Positions 19,868 through 31,198 of a stretch of DNA of 39,022 bases are shown one piece after another. The translations under genes and the position numbers were made by a program. The notes below the pieces were generated by a model. That model did not search any database, had not been told where the DNA came from, and was given only the letters and a program-made list of their open reading frames with translations. Position 1 is the first letter of the stretch, and every line of letters starts with the position of its first letter. The stretch comes from Prochlorococcus sp. AG-463-P14 (GTDB lineage: Bacteria; Cyanobacteriota; Cyanobacteriia; PCC-6307; Cyanobiaceae): positions 1 to 39,022 of the forward strand of contig QCRX01000005.1 in assembly GCA_003209275.1 (NCBI GenBank). Direction: 5' to 3'.

Positions 19868-20957
19868 TTCAAATGAAAAGTTACTAGAACTTCTTCAAAT
19901 AAGTCCTTTTAGGCAACGTTTCCCATGGATCGGTGGTGATCTACAAACCCTCAGAGATACTCTGAGAACCGACAGACTTCCTAATAACAATGGGAAAGTA
20001 ATAAAAATAACTATTCCTGAAATTCCTAACGGTTCATTTGGCCCAGGACAACTATTAGCTTTCCTTGATACACCGGCCTCCCCCCCCCTGGCTTTAGTCC
20101 TCATGCTCCATGGACTAGGAGGCTCTAGCCAAAGACAAGGCCTAAGGAGAATGGCAGCGACTCTTGAAAAAGCAGGCTTTGCCGTATTAAGACTAAATCT
20201 CCGAGGTGCTCACCCTGGAAGGCATCTTGCTGGAGGGACATATGCTGCCAGTTGCAATAGTGATATTAGACCTGTCTTAATTAGAGCCAGAAAAATATGC
20301 GAAGAGCTTTGTAGCTCTAGCAATCAAAAAGAAAAATCTATCCCATTACTAGGCGTAGGGATATCACTAGGAGGAACAATTCTTCTGAACGCTTGTTTAG
20401 AAGAAATCTTAAAGCATGATACTTCTAAACCTTTATTAGATGGTTTAGCTTGCACTAGCAGTCCTCTTAATCTAGTGGAATCAAGTTCCTCAATTGAAAG
20501 ACCAAGAAATAAAATCTACCAAAGGTGGCTTCTAAAAAGACTTATTCATCAAACACTCGAAGACCCATTTGGAATCAGTGATCAAGAGAAAAATAGACTA
20601 AAAAGATTTTCTAAAAATAACAACTATATTAGAACTATTCGTGAATTTGATGAAACTATTACTGCTCCTCGCTGGGGTTATAAAAACGTAGATTCTTACT
20701 ATCTTAAAGCCTCTCCCTATTCTTCCCTTGTAGACAATTCCAGGAAGTTACCACCTACGCTTTTATTACAAGCGAAAGATGATCCTTGGGTCCCTTCCAA
20801 TGCATCAGAAAAATTAAATTCGCATCTCTCTTCAATTAAGTCTTCTCAACTAAAGATTTATATATCTAAACATGGTGGGCACAATGGCTTTCATGCAATT
20901 GATGGGTGCTGGGGGGATAAATTAGTCAAAACCTGGTTTAATAAATTAATAAACTAG
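19851..20957 (+). CDS. Alpha/beta hydrolase (YheT-like family)
   Basis: PLALVLMLHGLGGSSQRQGLRRMAATLEKAGFAVLRLNLRGAHPG...LLGVGISLGGTILLN; TTG start overlapping pntB. Confidence 0.88.
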   Translation: MDAKDNSNEKLLELLQISPFRQRFPWIGGDLQTLRDTLRTDRLPNNNGKVIKITIPEIPNGSFGPGQLLAFLDTPASPPLALVLMLHGLGGSSQRQGLRRMAATLEKAGFAVLRLNLRGAHPGRHLAGGTYAASCNSDIRPVLIRARKICEELCSSSNQKEKSIPLLGVGISLGGTILLNACLEEILKHDTSKPLLDGLACTSSPLNLVESSSSIERPRNKIYQRWLLKRLIHQTLEDPFGISDQEKNRLKRFSKNNNYIRTIREFDETITAPRWGYKNVDSYYLKASPYSSLVDNSRKLPPTLLLQAKDDPWVPSNASEKLNSHLSSIKSSQLKIYISKHGGHNGFHAIDGCWGDKLVKTWFNKLIN

Positions 20958-21010
20958 TCATTTATTTATTTAGTTAGTTAGTTAAAATATTCCAAAGAAA
21001 TTAATTAGCT

Positions 21011-22243
21011 TCAAATATTGTCCTTATTCATACTGACATATTCTTTGACTAGCTTACGAGACCATAGATCCACAAAAAGGATATCCTCCAAACTTGGATC
21101 TTTTTTTAAGTCAACTTTGTGTTTTTCACAAATAGCTTCTATAACTCTCGGTATACCTAAGAAACTAATTTTTTCTTCTAGAAATTGAGCTACAGCCTCC
21201 TCATTTGCTGCATTTAAAACAGCAGGCATTGTTCCACCTATACGACCAGCATCATAGGCAAGTTGCATACAAGGATATTTTTGTGTATCTGGAGTGCCAA
21301 AAGTGAGCTTTCCAATCTCTGCAAGATTTAAGCGTTTCCAAGAAGTCTCAAGTCTTTCAGGCCAACTCATGCAATAAAGGATAGGAAGCTTCATATCTGG
21401 CCAACCAAGTTGTGCCAAAACAGAGGAATCTGCAAGCTCAACCATTGAGTGAATAATGCTTTGAGGGTGTATGACTATTTCTATATGGTCGTAATCAAGG
21501 CCAAACAAATAATGTGCTTCTATAACCTCAAGTCCTTTGTTCATAAGAGTTGCTGAATCAACTGTAATTTTGCGGCCCATACTCCAATTCGGATGGCTTG
21601 TTGCATCTTTTACAGTCGCTTTTGCTAAGTCCTCTTTTGCCCAATCTCTAAAAGCTCCTCCAGAGGCAGTTAACAAAATGCGACGAAGGCCAGGTGTAGG
21701 AATCCCAGTTGAAAGGCGAGCATTTTCGGCCCATGGAGTTCCTTGCAAGGATTGAAAAATCGCAGAATGTTCAGAATCAGCCGGCAATAATCGACTACCA
21801 CTATTTTTCAACTCAGGCAAAACCACTGGTCCTGCCGCTATAAGTGTTTCTTTATTAGCCAGAGCAAGATCCTTTCCTGCTCTAATTGCTGACAAAGTTG
21901 GAAGTAACCCCGCACAACCAACTATTCCCGTAACGACAAGTTCCGCACTGCTCCATGAAGCCGCCTCATTAAGGCCTTCTTTACCTACTAGCAATTCTGG
22001 CTGTTGACTAATTAGACACCCTTTGGAAAGAATTTGTAGCCTTTCCTTAAGTTCAGGCAATATTGACTCATCAGCAAGCGCCACAGCCTCTGGCTTATGT
22101 CTTTGGATCTGATCAATTAAAAGATTCAGATTGCGTCCTGCCGTTAGAGCTACAACCTTGAAAGCGTCTGGAAACTCTTCAACAATTTGCAAAGTCTGGG
22201 TACCTATTGAACCCGTGGAGCCCAGCACACTGATGGCTTTCAC
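21011..22243 (-). CDS. dxr: 1-deoxy-D-xylulose 5-phosphate reductoisomerase
   Basis: [26 protein letters not shown]...[16 protein letters not shown]...[12 protein letters not shown]...[29 protein letters not shown]. Confidence 0.97.
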   Translation of the reverse strand: MKAISVLGSTGSIGTQTLQIVEEFPDAFKVVALTAGRNLNLLIDQIQRHKPEAVALADESILPELKERLQILSKGCLISQQPELLVGKEGLNEAASWSSAELVVTGIVGCAGLLPTLSAIRAGKDLALANKETLIAAGPVVLPELKNSGSRLLPADSEHSAIFQSLQGTPWAENARLSTGIPTPGLRRILLTASGGAFRDWAKEDLAKATVKDATSHPNWSMGRKITVDSATLMNKGLEVIEAHYLFGLDYDHIEIVIHPQSIIHSMVELADSSVLAQLGWPDMKLPILYCMSWPERLETSWKRLNLAEIGKLTFGTPDTQKYPCMQLAYDAGRIGGTMPAVLNAANEEAVAQFLEEKISFLGIPRVIEAICEKHKVDLKKDPSLEDILFVDLWSRKLVKEYVSMNKDNI

Positions 22244-22337
22244 AAAGTTCAGGCAACTATTACTAGTCTCCCATTACAAGGCCTAACCTCATAATGATTA
22301 ACTTCAACTAAAACTGTAATTAAGGAAGCAGTTAAAA

Positions 22338-23672
22338 ATGTCTACTCGAGAACATTGGAAATCTGGGCTTGGCTTTGTGCTTGCCGCGACAGGAAGTGCT
22401 GTAGGACTAGGCAATCTATGGGGATTCGCTTACAGAGCTTCTCAAGGAGGTGGTGCTGCTTTTCTACTTCTTTATTTATTAATCGTACTTGTAGTTTGCC
22501 TGCCAATCCTAGTTGCAGAAATGGTTCTCGGTCGCAGTACTGGCAAAAGTCCTATTAGTGCTCCTGTTCAAGCAGCAGGCCGTCGATGGCAGCCGATGGG
22601 CTGGCTTTTTGTATTAGCAGCATGCGGAATTCTCGCCTTCTATGCCGTTCTAATGGGTTGGACAGCTCACACATTTATTCATTCAATCTTCTTCGGTCTT
22701 CCAAATAACTTGACTGAAGCCAAAGCATTCTTTGGAACAGTTAGCAGCGGGAATAGTGTTCTCTTAGGCCAATTACTAAGCCTTGTAATTACTGCAATAA
22801 TTGTTTCTGCTGGTATACGAAAGGGAATAGAAAGGCTTACAAGATGGTGCATTCCATTACTTTTCATATTGCTATTATTTTTGGCTTGTTGGGCGACAAC
22901 ACTTTCTGGTGCTTGGGAGGGATATAGGACTTTTCTTCTTAGATGGGATGCAAGTCAATTACTAAATCCTACAACTGTTAGGAATGCTTTCACTCAAGCA
23001 TTCTTCTCAATAGGAACAGGTATAGGCTGCATTCTTGCCTATTCTGCTTACCTTGATAAACGTAATCATTTACCTCGCCAGGCAGTTGCAATTGTAAGTA
23101 TGGATTCTGCAGTAGGAGTATTAGCAGGAATGGTCACTTTCCCTGTAGTAATGAGTTTTGGCCTTAAGGATATGGTAAGTGGATCAACAGTAGGTACTTT
23201 ATTTATTTCCCTGCCTACTGGACTGGCTGCCCTTGGTGTGACAGGTCAATTTGTAGCAGTTCTCTTCTTTGGACTTGCATATGTGGCAGCATTAACCTCT
23301 TCAATCTCTCTATTAGAGGTGCCTGTTGCCTCAATGGTTGATCGTCTTGGGCTGAAACGGAATTATGCTGTTTGGATTTCAACGAGTTTGATTTTTATAG
23401 CTGGTCTACCAGCTGCATTTGACTTAGGTTTCTTAGAAAAAATGGATGCTGTATTTGGTGGTGTTCTATTAATTTTTGGAGGATTTCTCTTGTCTCTATT
23501 GCTTGGATGGGTTGTGCCTAGACGTTTTGATGAGGACCTTTCTGGCTGTGCGACTCCTTACCCAGTTAGAAGGTTTTTAAAATTCATGCTCAGGTGGATT
23601 TCACCTCCAGTAGTAGCTTTTGGCCTAATGATCAGTGTGATAGACCTTATTCAAAATTGGTCCGCAACCTAA
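22338..23672 (+). CDS. Sodium:neurotransmitter symporter (SNF) family transporter
   Basis: REHWKSGLGFVLAATGSAVGLGNLWGFAYRASQGGGAAFLLLYLL. Confidence 0.93.
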   Translation: MSTREHWKSGLGFVLAATGSAVGLGNLWGFAYRASQGGGAAFLLLYLLIVLVVCLPILVAEMVLGRSTGKSPISAPVQAAGRRWQPMGWLFVLAACGILAFYAVLMGWTAHTFIHSIFFGLPNNLTEAKAFFGTVSSGNSVLLGQLLSLVITAIIVSAGIRKGIERLTRWCIPLLFILLLFLACWATTLSGAWEGYRTFLLRWDASQLLNPTTVRNAFTQAFFSIGTGIGCILAYSAYLDKRNHLPRQAVAIVSMDSAVGVLAGMVTFPVVMSFGLKDMVSGSTVGTLFISLPTGLAALGVTGQFVAVLFFGLAYVAALTSSISLLEVPVASMVDRLGLKRNYAVWISTSLIFIAGLPAAFDLGFLEKMDAVFGGVLLIFGGFLLSLLLGWVVPRRFDEDLSGCATPYPVRRFLKFMLRWISPPVVAFGLMISVIDLIQNWSAT

Positions 23673-23714
23673 ACAAGAAAGTTCATCCTCCGTAGAATTC
23701 CTATTTTATAAGAT

Positions 23715-25220
23715 TTAATTCCTAATCCATTCTGTAACTCCTCCTGGTTTATCGACCAATTCAATTCCTAATTTTTTTAATTTATCTCGAATCTGATCTG
23801 CAGTTTTAAAATCACGAGCAAGTTTTGCCTTAGTTCTTTCATCTATAGCTGATTGAATCTCACTGAGATCAATCACGTTTTCCTCTTCATTTAATAAATA
23901 ATTCTCTAATTCTGCTCGCAATCCAATAACAGCTGCAAGCTCTACAAGACATAACCATCGAGAGTAAAAAGTTGGATGTTCTACTTCTGAAGTTGCGTCA
24001 AAATCTCCTCGATTCAATCGATTAGCCAAAGATCTAAGAGGGCGTGCAACTTCAAAGAGAACTGCTAAGGCTCCTGAAGTATTAAGGTCATCATTCATCG
24101 CATCTATAAATCGTTGACGTTGAGAATTCCATCCCTCGTCAATGGTGTCTTTTGAAGGCAGAACAGCTCCTGAATCGGGATTAATGAAATTCTCTTTAGG
24201 CCACTCTAATAATTCACCATAAGTAATTCCCAAGCAAAGGGCACTATTAAGGCCTCTCCATCCAGATGAGGAAGCTTGTAAAGCTTCTCTCGTGAAATCA
24301 AGAGGTTTACGGTAATGGGCCTGCAAAACAAACAATCTCAATGTCATTGGAGAGACACCTTCATGAAGAAGATCTCTAATGGTTGTGAAATTACCAAGTG
24401 ATTTACTCATCTTCTGGCCACCAACATTCACCATCCCGTTATGAAGCCAATATCGTGCTAGTTCTTGTCCAGAAGCAGCCTCAGACTGAGCAATTTCATT
24501 TTCATGATGAGGAAAAATTAGATCGGCTCCTCCTAGATGTATATCTATCGTGTTACCTAATTCCTCTCGAACCATTGCAGAGCATTCAATATGCCAACCA
24601 GGGCGTCCTGCTCCCCATTGAGAAGGGAAGCTAGGTTCTCCTTCTTTAGCTCCTTTCCATAAAGCAAAGTCAAATGAATTTCTTTTTCTTGCCTCTTCAA
24701 CTTCTCTAACACGACCATCAGCATTTAATTGTTGTTCATAAATATCACGACCGCTTAACTTTCCATAGTTGACATGCTTCATCACCGAAAAGTAGACATC
24801 TCCATCTACTGAGTAAGCGGCACCTTTTTCTTCAAGTTCAGAAATAAGCGTACGGATACTATCAAGACATTTTGTAGCTCTTGGCATTCGATCTGGGCGA
24901 AGGATCCCTAGAGATTCCATATCTTTGTGAAAAGCCTGAATATTTCTTTCGCTAACGTCACCCATCGTGCATCCCTCTTCAGCCGCACGATGAAGAATTT
25001 TATCGTCAATATCTGTAAAATTCTGAACAAAAGTCACTGAAAAGCCTTGCCAGATAAGATATCTACGAAGTACATCCCAAACAATGTAACTGCGCGCATG
25101 TCCAAGATGGCACAAGTCATAAACAGTAACCCCACAGCAATAAATGCTCACCTTGCCAGGCGAAAGAGGTCGAAAAAGTTCCCTACGACGGGTAAGGGTG
25201 TTGGTTAACTTTAAGGACAC
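23715..25220 (-). CDS. cysS: Cysteinyl-tRNA synthetase
   Basis: [32 protein letters not shown]...[20 protein letters not shown]...KMSKSLGNF. Confidence 0.97.
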   Translation of the reverse strand: MSLKLTNTLTRRRELFRPLSPGKVSIYCCGVTVYDLCHLGHARSYIVWDVLRRYLIWQGFSVTFVQNFTDIDDKILHRAAEEGCTMGDVSERNIQAFHKDMESLGILRPDRMPRATKCLDSIRTLISELEEKGAAYSVDGDVYFSVMKHVNYGKLSGRDIYEQQLNADGRVREVEEARKRNSFDFALWKGAKEGEPSFPSQWGAGRPGWHIECSAMVREELGNTIDIHLGGADLIFPHHENEIAQSEAASGQELARYWLHNGMVNVGGQKMSKSLGNFTTIRDLLHEGVSPMTLRLFVLQAHYRKPLDFTREALQASSSGWRGLNSALCLGITYGELLEWPKENFINPDSGAVLPSKDTIDEGWNSQRQRFIDAMNDDLNTSGALAVLFEVARPLRSLANRLNRGDFDATSEVEHPTFYSRWLCLVELAAVIGLRAELENYLLNEEENVIDLSEIQSAIDERTKAKLARDFKTADQIRDKLKKLGIELVDKPGGVTEWIRN

Positions 25221-25275
25221 TGTTTTGAGCAGTACATTCCATTCATTAAGGCTACGGCCACATTTACTCTTTCAT

Positions 25276-28236
25276 TTATTTAGTTTCCATCCAATCATTT
25301 CCTACTCCTATATCCACTAAAAGAGGAACACTCAGCTTTACAGCATTTTCCATAGTTGAAATTACAAGACTTCGTACCTTGTCAAGTGCTTCAGGATCCA
25401 CTTCCAAAACAAGTTCGTCATGAACCTGCAAGAGTAGCCGAGCAGGGAGTGAAGCTATTTTGAGCTCTCTTTGAAGCTGCACCATCGCAACCTTAATAAT
25501 ATCTGCGCTAGAGCCCTGAATTGGCGCATTTGCCGCTGCCCTCAATTGCTGAGCTTCCATTCCACCTCTTCGAGCAACATTCAAATCGATCTCATAAGGA
25601 TCTTTACCCAAAAGGCGACCCAAACCATTGCGATCAAACTTAAATTGTCGTCTCCTACCAAGAAGCGTTTTTACATAACCCTTACTTAATGCAAGCCTTT
25701 CTTGTAATTCTAAAAAAGAAAAAACCTTAGGGTAACGTTCCTTATATCTGCTAAGGAAATCCTTAGCTTCTGCCTGAGTAACTCCAGTAGAGCGAGCAAA
25801 TCGATTAGCCCCCATCCCATAAATAACGCCAAAGTTAATTGTTTTACCTAACCGACGCTCATCATCATTAACTGACTTCTTGCCTAGCAGAAGTCTTGCA
25901 GTAACAGCATGCACATCCTCTCTATTTCGATAGGCATCCTGCAAAACCTCCTCTCCTGAAAGATGCGCGAGAATACGTAATTCGATCTGGGAGTAATCAG
26001 CACTAATCAACTTCCATTTATCTTGTGGAAGAAATGCTTTTCGAATACGTCGACTAAACTCTGTGCGAATAGGAATATTCTGCAAATTAGGATTGCTACT
26101 ACTTAATCGACCTGTAGCTGTAACAGCTTGATTAAAATCAGTATGAACTCGTCCAGTTTCTTTCTCTACTAATTGAGGAAGAGCATCCACATAAGTACTT
26201 AGTAATTTGCTAATTACTCGATGTTCTATCACCAATGAAACAACAGAATGTTCTGCTTCTAGCTTCTCTAAAACATTTGCATCGGTACTCCAACCAGTTT
26301 TTGTTCGTCTAGATTTCTTTCGATCTAAGCCAAGCTTCTCAAAAAGCACTTCTCCCAATTGCTTAGGAGATGATAAGTTAAATTGAACACCTGAATCCTT
26401 ATAAACTTTCTCCTCAATCTTACAAAGAGTTTGACCAAACTCAATTGATAAATTATGCAAATAAGGGATATCTATCCTAATCCCAGTGGCTTCCATTTCT
26501 GCCAGGACTCGTTCAAGAGGCTGCTCAACATTTTCAAGAAGAGAAACCAAATCAGTTCCCATTTTATCTAATTGTCTTCTGAAAAGTTTTGAAAGTTTCC
26601 TAGTCAAATAAACATCCATTCCGCAATAAAGACTTGCTGAAGTAATCTCAACATCAGCAAAAGTCTGACCCTTTCCAACCAAATCATTAAAATTATTTGG
26701 AGTAAATCCAAACTCTCTCTCTGCCATCATATCTAATCCATGTTTTGCATTTGAATCGCGAAGATAATCTGCTAACAATGTATCCAAAACAACCCCTTTA
26801 AGCTCTAATCCATGACGCAAAAAGATCAATCGATCATATTTTGTATTTTGAAAAACTTTTGGATGTTCCTCACTAGCAAGCCAAGGTGAAATAGCACTAA
26901 GTACATCCTCAAGCGCCAATTGAAATTGATCAGACACTAAATCTAATCTAGTTTCTAACTTATGACCTATAGGAATATAGGCCATATCAGATGTTTCATC
27001 TCCCCAACAGAACCCTATCCCGACCAATTCCGCCTTAAAAGGATTCAAATCAGTTGTTTCAGTATCAACAGCTACTGGCTCTGATTTTTTTTGAAATTTC
27101 ATCAATTTATCAACTAGAAGATTCAGATCTGAATTATTAGTAATAATTTCTGGCTTTAACTTAGGCAATTGATTTGAATTGACTAAAACCTCAGTATTCT
27201 GATTAATACCAGATGGCGATTCTTTATCCTTAGCAAGCTTTATCGAAATCTTATTATTAGCCAAAAATCCTCCAGTAGAAAATGTTGCAAAGAAAGCTGG
27301 GACCTGACTAACTAAGCTTTTTAGTTCTAGTGACTCTAAACGTTTCTCAAGTCCTACTTGATCAACAACTCCAAGTGTCAATCTGGGTTCTTTTGGAAGA
27401 GGAATTTTAACCAATATTTCAGCAAGATGTCTTGATAAATATGCATTTTTCTTGTCTATTCTAAGTCTTGATTTTACAGCTCCTTTTAAAGCTCCTCGAA
27501 CTGCTTTCTCTCCCTGTGCTTCTATTTCATCAAGTGCTAAATAAACTCCATCTAAATCACCATTCTCTTTCAAAAGGTTTATAGCTGTTTTTGGACCAAC
27601 TCCTTTAACTCCTGGAATATTGTCAGAACTATCACCTGTTAGAGCCTTTAGATCTACTACTTTTCCAGGAGTCACGCCAAGCTTTTCTTTTACTCCAGTT
27701 TCATTAATAAGAATCGGTCCACTATTTCTTGAATACGGACCTCCACCCATATACATAACGGCAATATCCCTTTTATCGTCTACTAACTGAAAGAGGTCTC
27801 TATCTCCAGAAAGTATTCGAACACTCCAACCTTCATCAGCAGCCTTATAAGCCAACGTACCCAAAACATCATCAGCTTCATATCCTGGCGCAGTACACAA
27901 AGATAAGTTTAAATTTTCTTCTAAAATATTTTGAAGCTGACTTAAATCCTGAAAAAATATTTCGGGAGCCACATCTCTATTTGCCTTGTAATTAGAATCA
28001 ACTTTGTGACGGAAGGTTGGTTCAGCTGTATCGAAAGCAATAGTTACTCCCTGAGGACTAAGTATTTTGCACTGATCAAGAAGTGATTTTAGGAAGCCAT
28101 AGGTCACACTTGTTGGCAATCCATCTTTAGTAGCTAAACCTCCTTCACCACCTTTACTAAAAGCATAAAAACTACGAAAGGCTAAGGAATGGCCATCAAC
28201 AAGTAGTAATAAAGGCTTCTTAATCTCTTCAGGCAT
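25276..28236 (-). CDS. polA: DNA polymerase I
   Basis: 5'-exo LLLVDGHSLAFRSFYAF, 3'-exo-like VDTETTDLNPF, Pol A SADYSQIELRILAHLSGEE, LLQVHDELVLEV. Confidence 0.97.
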   Translation of the reverse strand: MPEEIKKPLLLLVDGHSLAFRSFYAFSKGGEGGLATKDGLPTSVTYGFLKSLLDQCKILSPQGVTIAFDTAEPTFRHKVDSNYKANRDVAPEIFFQDLSQLQNILEENLNLSLCTAPGYEADDVLGTLAYKAADEGWSVRILSGDRDLFQLVDDKRDIAVMYMGGGPYSRNSGPILINETGVKEKLGVTPGKVVDLKALTGDSSDNIPGVKGVGPKTAINLLKENGDLDGVYLALDEIEAQGEKAVRGALKGAVKSRLRIDKKNAYLSRHLAEILVKIPLPKEPRLTLGVVDQVGLEKRLESLELKSLVSQVPAFFATFSTGGFLANNKISIKLAKDKESPSGINQNTEVLVNSNQLPKLKPEIITNNSDLNLLVDKLMKFQKKSEPVAVDTETTDLNPFKAELVGIGFCWGDETSDMAYIPIGHKLETRLDLVSDQFQLALEDVLSAISPWLASEEHPKVFQNTKYDRLIFLRHGLELKGVVLDTLLADYLRDSNAKHGLDMMAEREFGFTPNNFNDLVGKGQTFADVEITSASLYCGMDVYLTRKLSKLFRRQLDKMGTDLVSLLENVEQPLERVLAEMEATGIRIDIPYLHNLSIEFGQTLCKIEEKVYKDSGVQFNLSSPKQLGEVLFEKLGLDRKKSRRTKTGWSTDANVLEKLEAEHSVVSLVIEHRVISKLLSTYVDALPQLVEKETGRVHTDFNQAVTATGRLSSSNPNLQNIPIRTEFSRRIRKAFLPQDKWKLISADYSQIELRILAHLSGEEVLQDAYRNREDVHAVTARLLLGKKSVNDDERRLGKTINFGVIYGMGANRFARSTGVTQAEAKDFLSRYKERYPKVFSFLELQERLALSKGYVKTLLGRRRQFKFDRNGLGRLLGKDPYEIDLNVARRGGMEAQQLRAAANAPIQGSSADIIKVAMVQLQRELKIASLPARLLLQVHDELVLEVDPEALDKVRSLVISTMENAVKLSVPLLVDIGVGNDWMETK

Positions 28237-28271
28237 AAAGGATTTGAGATAAGAGAGTTTGCAGGGGGAGG

Positions 28272-29360
28272 TTAATCACGCTTCTTCTTAGCCCATGGAG
28301 GTAAATCGATAAAAATAAGATCTCCAGTCTTAACCCCTTTAATGATTGCGGTTTTATTTCCATTACTGATCCCAAGCTCAACCTTTTGAAAAATAGGATC
28401 ATTATTTTTACCAACTACAAGAACTCCGGGCTTTCCATTTTCTGTAACGATGGCAACGGTTGGCACCAATGTGCTAATTGCAGTTTGACCGGTTTGAAAT
28501 TCCACATCAGCAGTCATTCCTATCCTCAGTTTTTTTTGTGGTCTAAGTAGTAATAGTGTCACCTCGAAAGAAGTCACATTATCAATCGCAGAAGCTCGCG
28601 ATGCAATTTCACTAACTTTTGATTTAAAGCGCAAGTCAGGGAAAGCCTCCACCCGAACAGTTGCCTCTTGACCAACTTGAATTCGTCCAATATCACTTTC
28701 AGGAACTTTGGCAACAATCTCAAGACCTTGCGAAAGTTCCACAATCGAACTGCTTGTAGAACCAGCAACAGAGGAAGCCCTAGTGGTTGGTGCAACAAAA
28801 GCACCAGGCTCTGAATAACGATTAGTTATTAATCCAGAGAAAGGGGCACGAATCATGAGTTCTTTCCCCTCGACCTCCCTTTGTTTTAATCGCGCTTTGC
28901 TGGATAAAAAGCGATTGAGATATTCATCGTGTTGCTCAGCACTAATAGCTCCTTTACTAAAGAGTGAATTCCTTCGGTCAAATGCAGACTTATCTCTATT
29001 GAAATCAGCTTTCAATTCATTCAGTCTATAAACAAAATCCCCGCCATCCATTTTCGCTATCAACTGGCCTTGCTTAACTTTGTCCCCCTCTTCGACATAG
29101 ACCTCTTCTAATAAACCTTGACGCTCAGGACTGACATTGACGCTTCGAACTGCTTGTAGCTCCCCACTAGTTGTAACTAAACCAGGCAAGGTTCCGCTCT
29201 CAGCAGCGACTGTATAACTAGTTATCTCCGAGAGGTCCCTTTGCGAAGAACCCGACTTCCAGAAACAACCTCCAAGACTTGCTGCCACAACAAAAGCAAT
29301 AAGGCTTAGGCCCTTAATCCCATAGGATTTAACGTTAGTAGTTTCTCTGTAGCTTTCCAA
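28272..29360 (-). CDS. HlyD/RND-type efflux periplasmic adaptor
   Basis: GLLEEVYVEEGDKVKQGQLIAKMDG...LMIRAPFSGLITNRYSEPGAFV. Confidence 0.9.
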   Translation of the reverse strand: MESYRETTNVKSYGIKGLSLIAFVVAASLGGCFWKSGSSQRDLSEITSYTVAAESGTLPGLVTTSGELQAVRSVNVSPERQGLLEEVYVEEGDKVKQGQLIAKMDGGDFVYRLNELKADFNRDKSAFDRRNSLFSKGAISAEQHDEYLNRFLSSKARLKQREVEGKELMIRAPFSGLITNRYSEPGAFVAPTTRASSVAGSTSSSIVELSQGLEIVAKVPESDIGRIQVGQEATVRVEAFPDLRFKSKVSEIASRASAIDNVTSFEVTLLLLRPQKKLRIGMTADVEFQTGQTAISTLVPTVAIVTENGKPGVLVVGKNNDPIFQKVELGISNGNKTAIIKGVKTGDLIFIDLPPWAKKKRD

Positions 29361-29508
29361 AACTAGAGACGGATAATCTGATTTGAGTAGATGAGCTTTA
29401 CTAGCTGTTAAGCAAATAAAGCCTCGACCAATTCTCGCCTGTGAGAACCCTCACCGCGATTCTTTTGACAAATCCATTCTGACGTGGAAGGAACCTAAGT
29501 TAGTAAAC

Positions 29509-30600
29509 ATGCTTAAAGCCGGAATTGTTGGACTGCCCAACGTAGGCAAATCCACTTTATTTAACGCACTAGTGGCAAACGCGAAAGCACAGGCCGCTAA
29601 TTTCCCCTTTTGTACCATCGAGCCAAATGTTGGGTCAGTTTCAGTCCCAGACAATCGACTCACCCTTCTCTCTGAATTAAGTTCCAGCAAAGAAACAATT
29701 CCAACCCGTATGGAGTTTGTGGACATCGCTGGACTCGTCAAAGGTGCAAGTAAAGGAGAAGGGTTAGGAAACAAATTTTTAGCCAATATTCGAGAAGTTG
29801 ATGCCATTGTTCATGTAGTGCGCTGTTTCGAAGATACTGATGTGATTCATGTAGCAGGTTCTATCGGTCCAACTCGAGATATTGAAGTTATCAACCTAGA
29901 ACTTGGATTTGCCGATCAAAACCAAATAGAAAAACGCAGAGAACGGCTAAAAAAACAACTTCGTATAAGCAATCAGGCCGCCATTGAAGATGCTGCATTA
30001 GAAAAAATTTATTCAGCAATAGATATAGGAAAAGCAGCAAGAAATGTAGAGCTTAATGATGAAGAAAAAAAATTAATTAAGCCTCTAGGCTTACTTACAT
30101 CTAAACCTATAATTTATGCAACAAATCTAAGTGAAGATGATCTATCTAATGGAAATACTTTCAGCGATAAAGTCGATGAACTTGCCACATTAGAGTCCTC
30201 AGAATGTATAAAGATATCTGCTCAGGTTGAAGCTGAAATGATTGAACTTAGTCCTGAAGAAAGACAGGATTACTTAGAAGGCATAGGAGTTAAGGAAGGA
30301 GGCCTAAATAATTTAATAAAGGCAACATATAAATTATTAGGTCTGCGAACCTATTTCACAACCGGAGAGAAAGAAACCAGAGCCTGGACAATTAAAGCTG
30401 GCATGACTGCACCACAGGCAGCAGGGGTAATTCATACAGATTTTGAGAGGGGGTTTATTCGTGCACAAACAATCGAATATAAGAAACTTCTACAAGCAGG
30501 TTCTATTTCTGATGCACGTAACAAAGGCTGGCTAAGAAGTGAGGGTAAAGATTACATCGTTAATGAGGGTGACGTAATGGAATTCCTATTCAACGTATGA
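29509..30600 (+). CDS. ychF: Ribosome-binding ATPase YchF
   Basis: MLKAGIVGLPNVGKSTLFNALV...NFPFCTIEPNVG...FVDIAGLVKGASKGEGLGNKFLANIREVDAIVHVVRCF. Confidence 0.97.
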   Translation: MLKAGIVGLPNVGKSTLFNALVANAKAQAANFPFCTIEPNVGSVSVPDNRLTLLSELSSSKETIPTRMEFVDIAGLVKGASKGEGLGNKFLANIREVDAIVHVVRCFEDTDVIHVAGSIGPTRDIEVINLELGFADQNQIEKRRERLKKQLRISNQAAIEDAALEKIYSAIDIGKAARNVELNDEEKKLIKPLGLLTSKPIIYATNLSEDDLSNGNTFSDKVDELATLESSECIKISAQVEAEMIELSPEERQDYLEGIGVKEGGLNNLIKATYKLLGLRTYFTTGEKETRAWTIKAGMTAPQAAGVIHTDFERGFIRAQTIEYKKLLQAGSISDARNKGWLRSEGKDYIVNEGDVMEFLFNV

Positions 30601-30825
30601 ACCTACAGCCATAGCAGGTGATACCCATTATAGAAAAACCATTGTGTCAAACATCTCAGATATTGTCTAACTTCTCATCATTCAAAAGCCCTTGCAATTA
30701 AATGAGTAACGGAGTAAGTATTGATTGTTTAAAAATTAAGAACTTCACGCTTTCTTGAGAGTAATTGTTTCTCTTTAATTAAAGGGGGTGTTTGAGCTTG
30801 ATAAAAGATCTATAAAAAGGAGATT

Positions 30826-30972
30826 ATGAATCATTTAACTGCTACCTACATCGATTTCATCCAGACTACTGGAGTCTTGATAAGTTTAGGTGTTGCTGCC
30901 TATGTGGTTAAACAGATGCTGCTTAAAGCTGAGCAGCGGATAGAACAAGTCGACGTGAGGGTTGAAGAGTGA
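30826..30972 (+). CDS. Putative 48-aa single-TM microprotein
   Basis: Own translation MNHLTATYIDFIQTTGVLISLGVAAYVVKQMLLKAEQRIEQVDVRVEE*; AAGGAG upstream of ATG. Confidence 0.65.
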   Translation: MNHLTATYIDFIQTTGVLISLGVAAYVVKQMLLKAEQRIEQVDVRVEE

Positions 30973-31070
30973 GCATACTCAACACCTATCTATTGGTTGA
31001 TGGCAGTTTCATGCTCATTGGCTTGCCGCTGCTACTTATTTGGAAAGGCAGAAAAGAAGCCAAGTTATGA
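30969..31070 (+). CDS. Putative 33-aa hydrophobic microprotein, GTG start overlapping previous stop
   Basis: VSILNTYLLVDGSFMLIGLPLLLIWKGRKEAKL*; GTGA overlap. Confidence 0.55.
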   Translation: MSILNTYLLVDGSFMLIGLPLLLIWKGRKEAKL

Positions 31071-31198
31071 CCAAGACCGAACGGAACTTTGATGACGACT
31101 CGTATGACGAGATAGAAGAAAGCCTTAGGGATCAAGATCCAGACGGTGAAGATCGTGCATACTTTCCCGTTGAGGAGTCAAAACCTCCGCATTACTAG
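31067..31198 (+). CDS. Putative 43-aa acidic microprotein, ATG overlapping previous stop
   Basis: MTKTERNFDDDSYDEIEESLRDQDPDGEDRAYFPVEESKPPHY*; ATGA overlap; motif shared with 38728-38820(-). Confidence 0.65.
   Translation: MTKTERNFDDDSYDEIEESLRDQDPDGEDRAYFPVEESKPPHY

Noticed and set aside
20960-20985. Short tandem ATTT/AGTT repeats after the hydrolase gene
   Set aside because: Simple AT-rich repeats of a few units; no functional signal.
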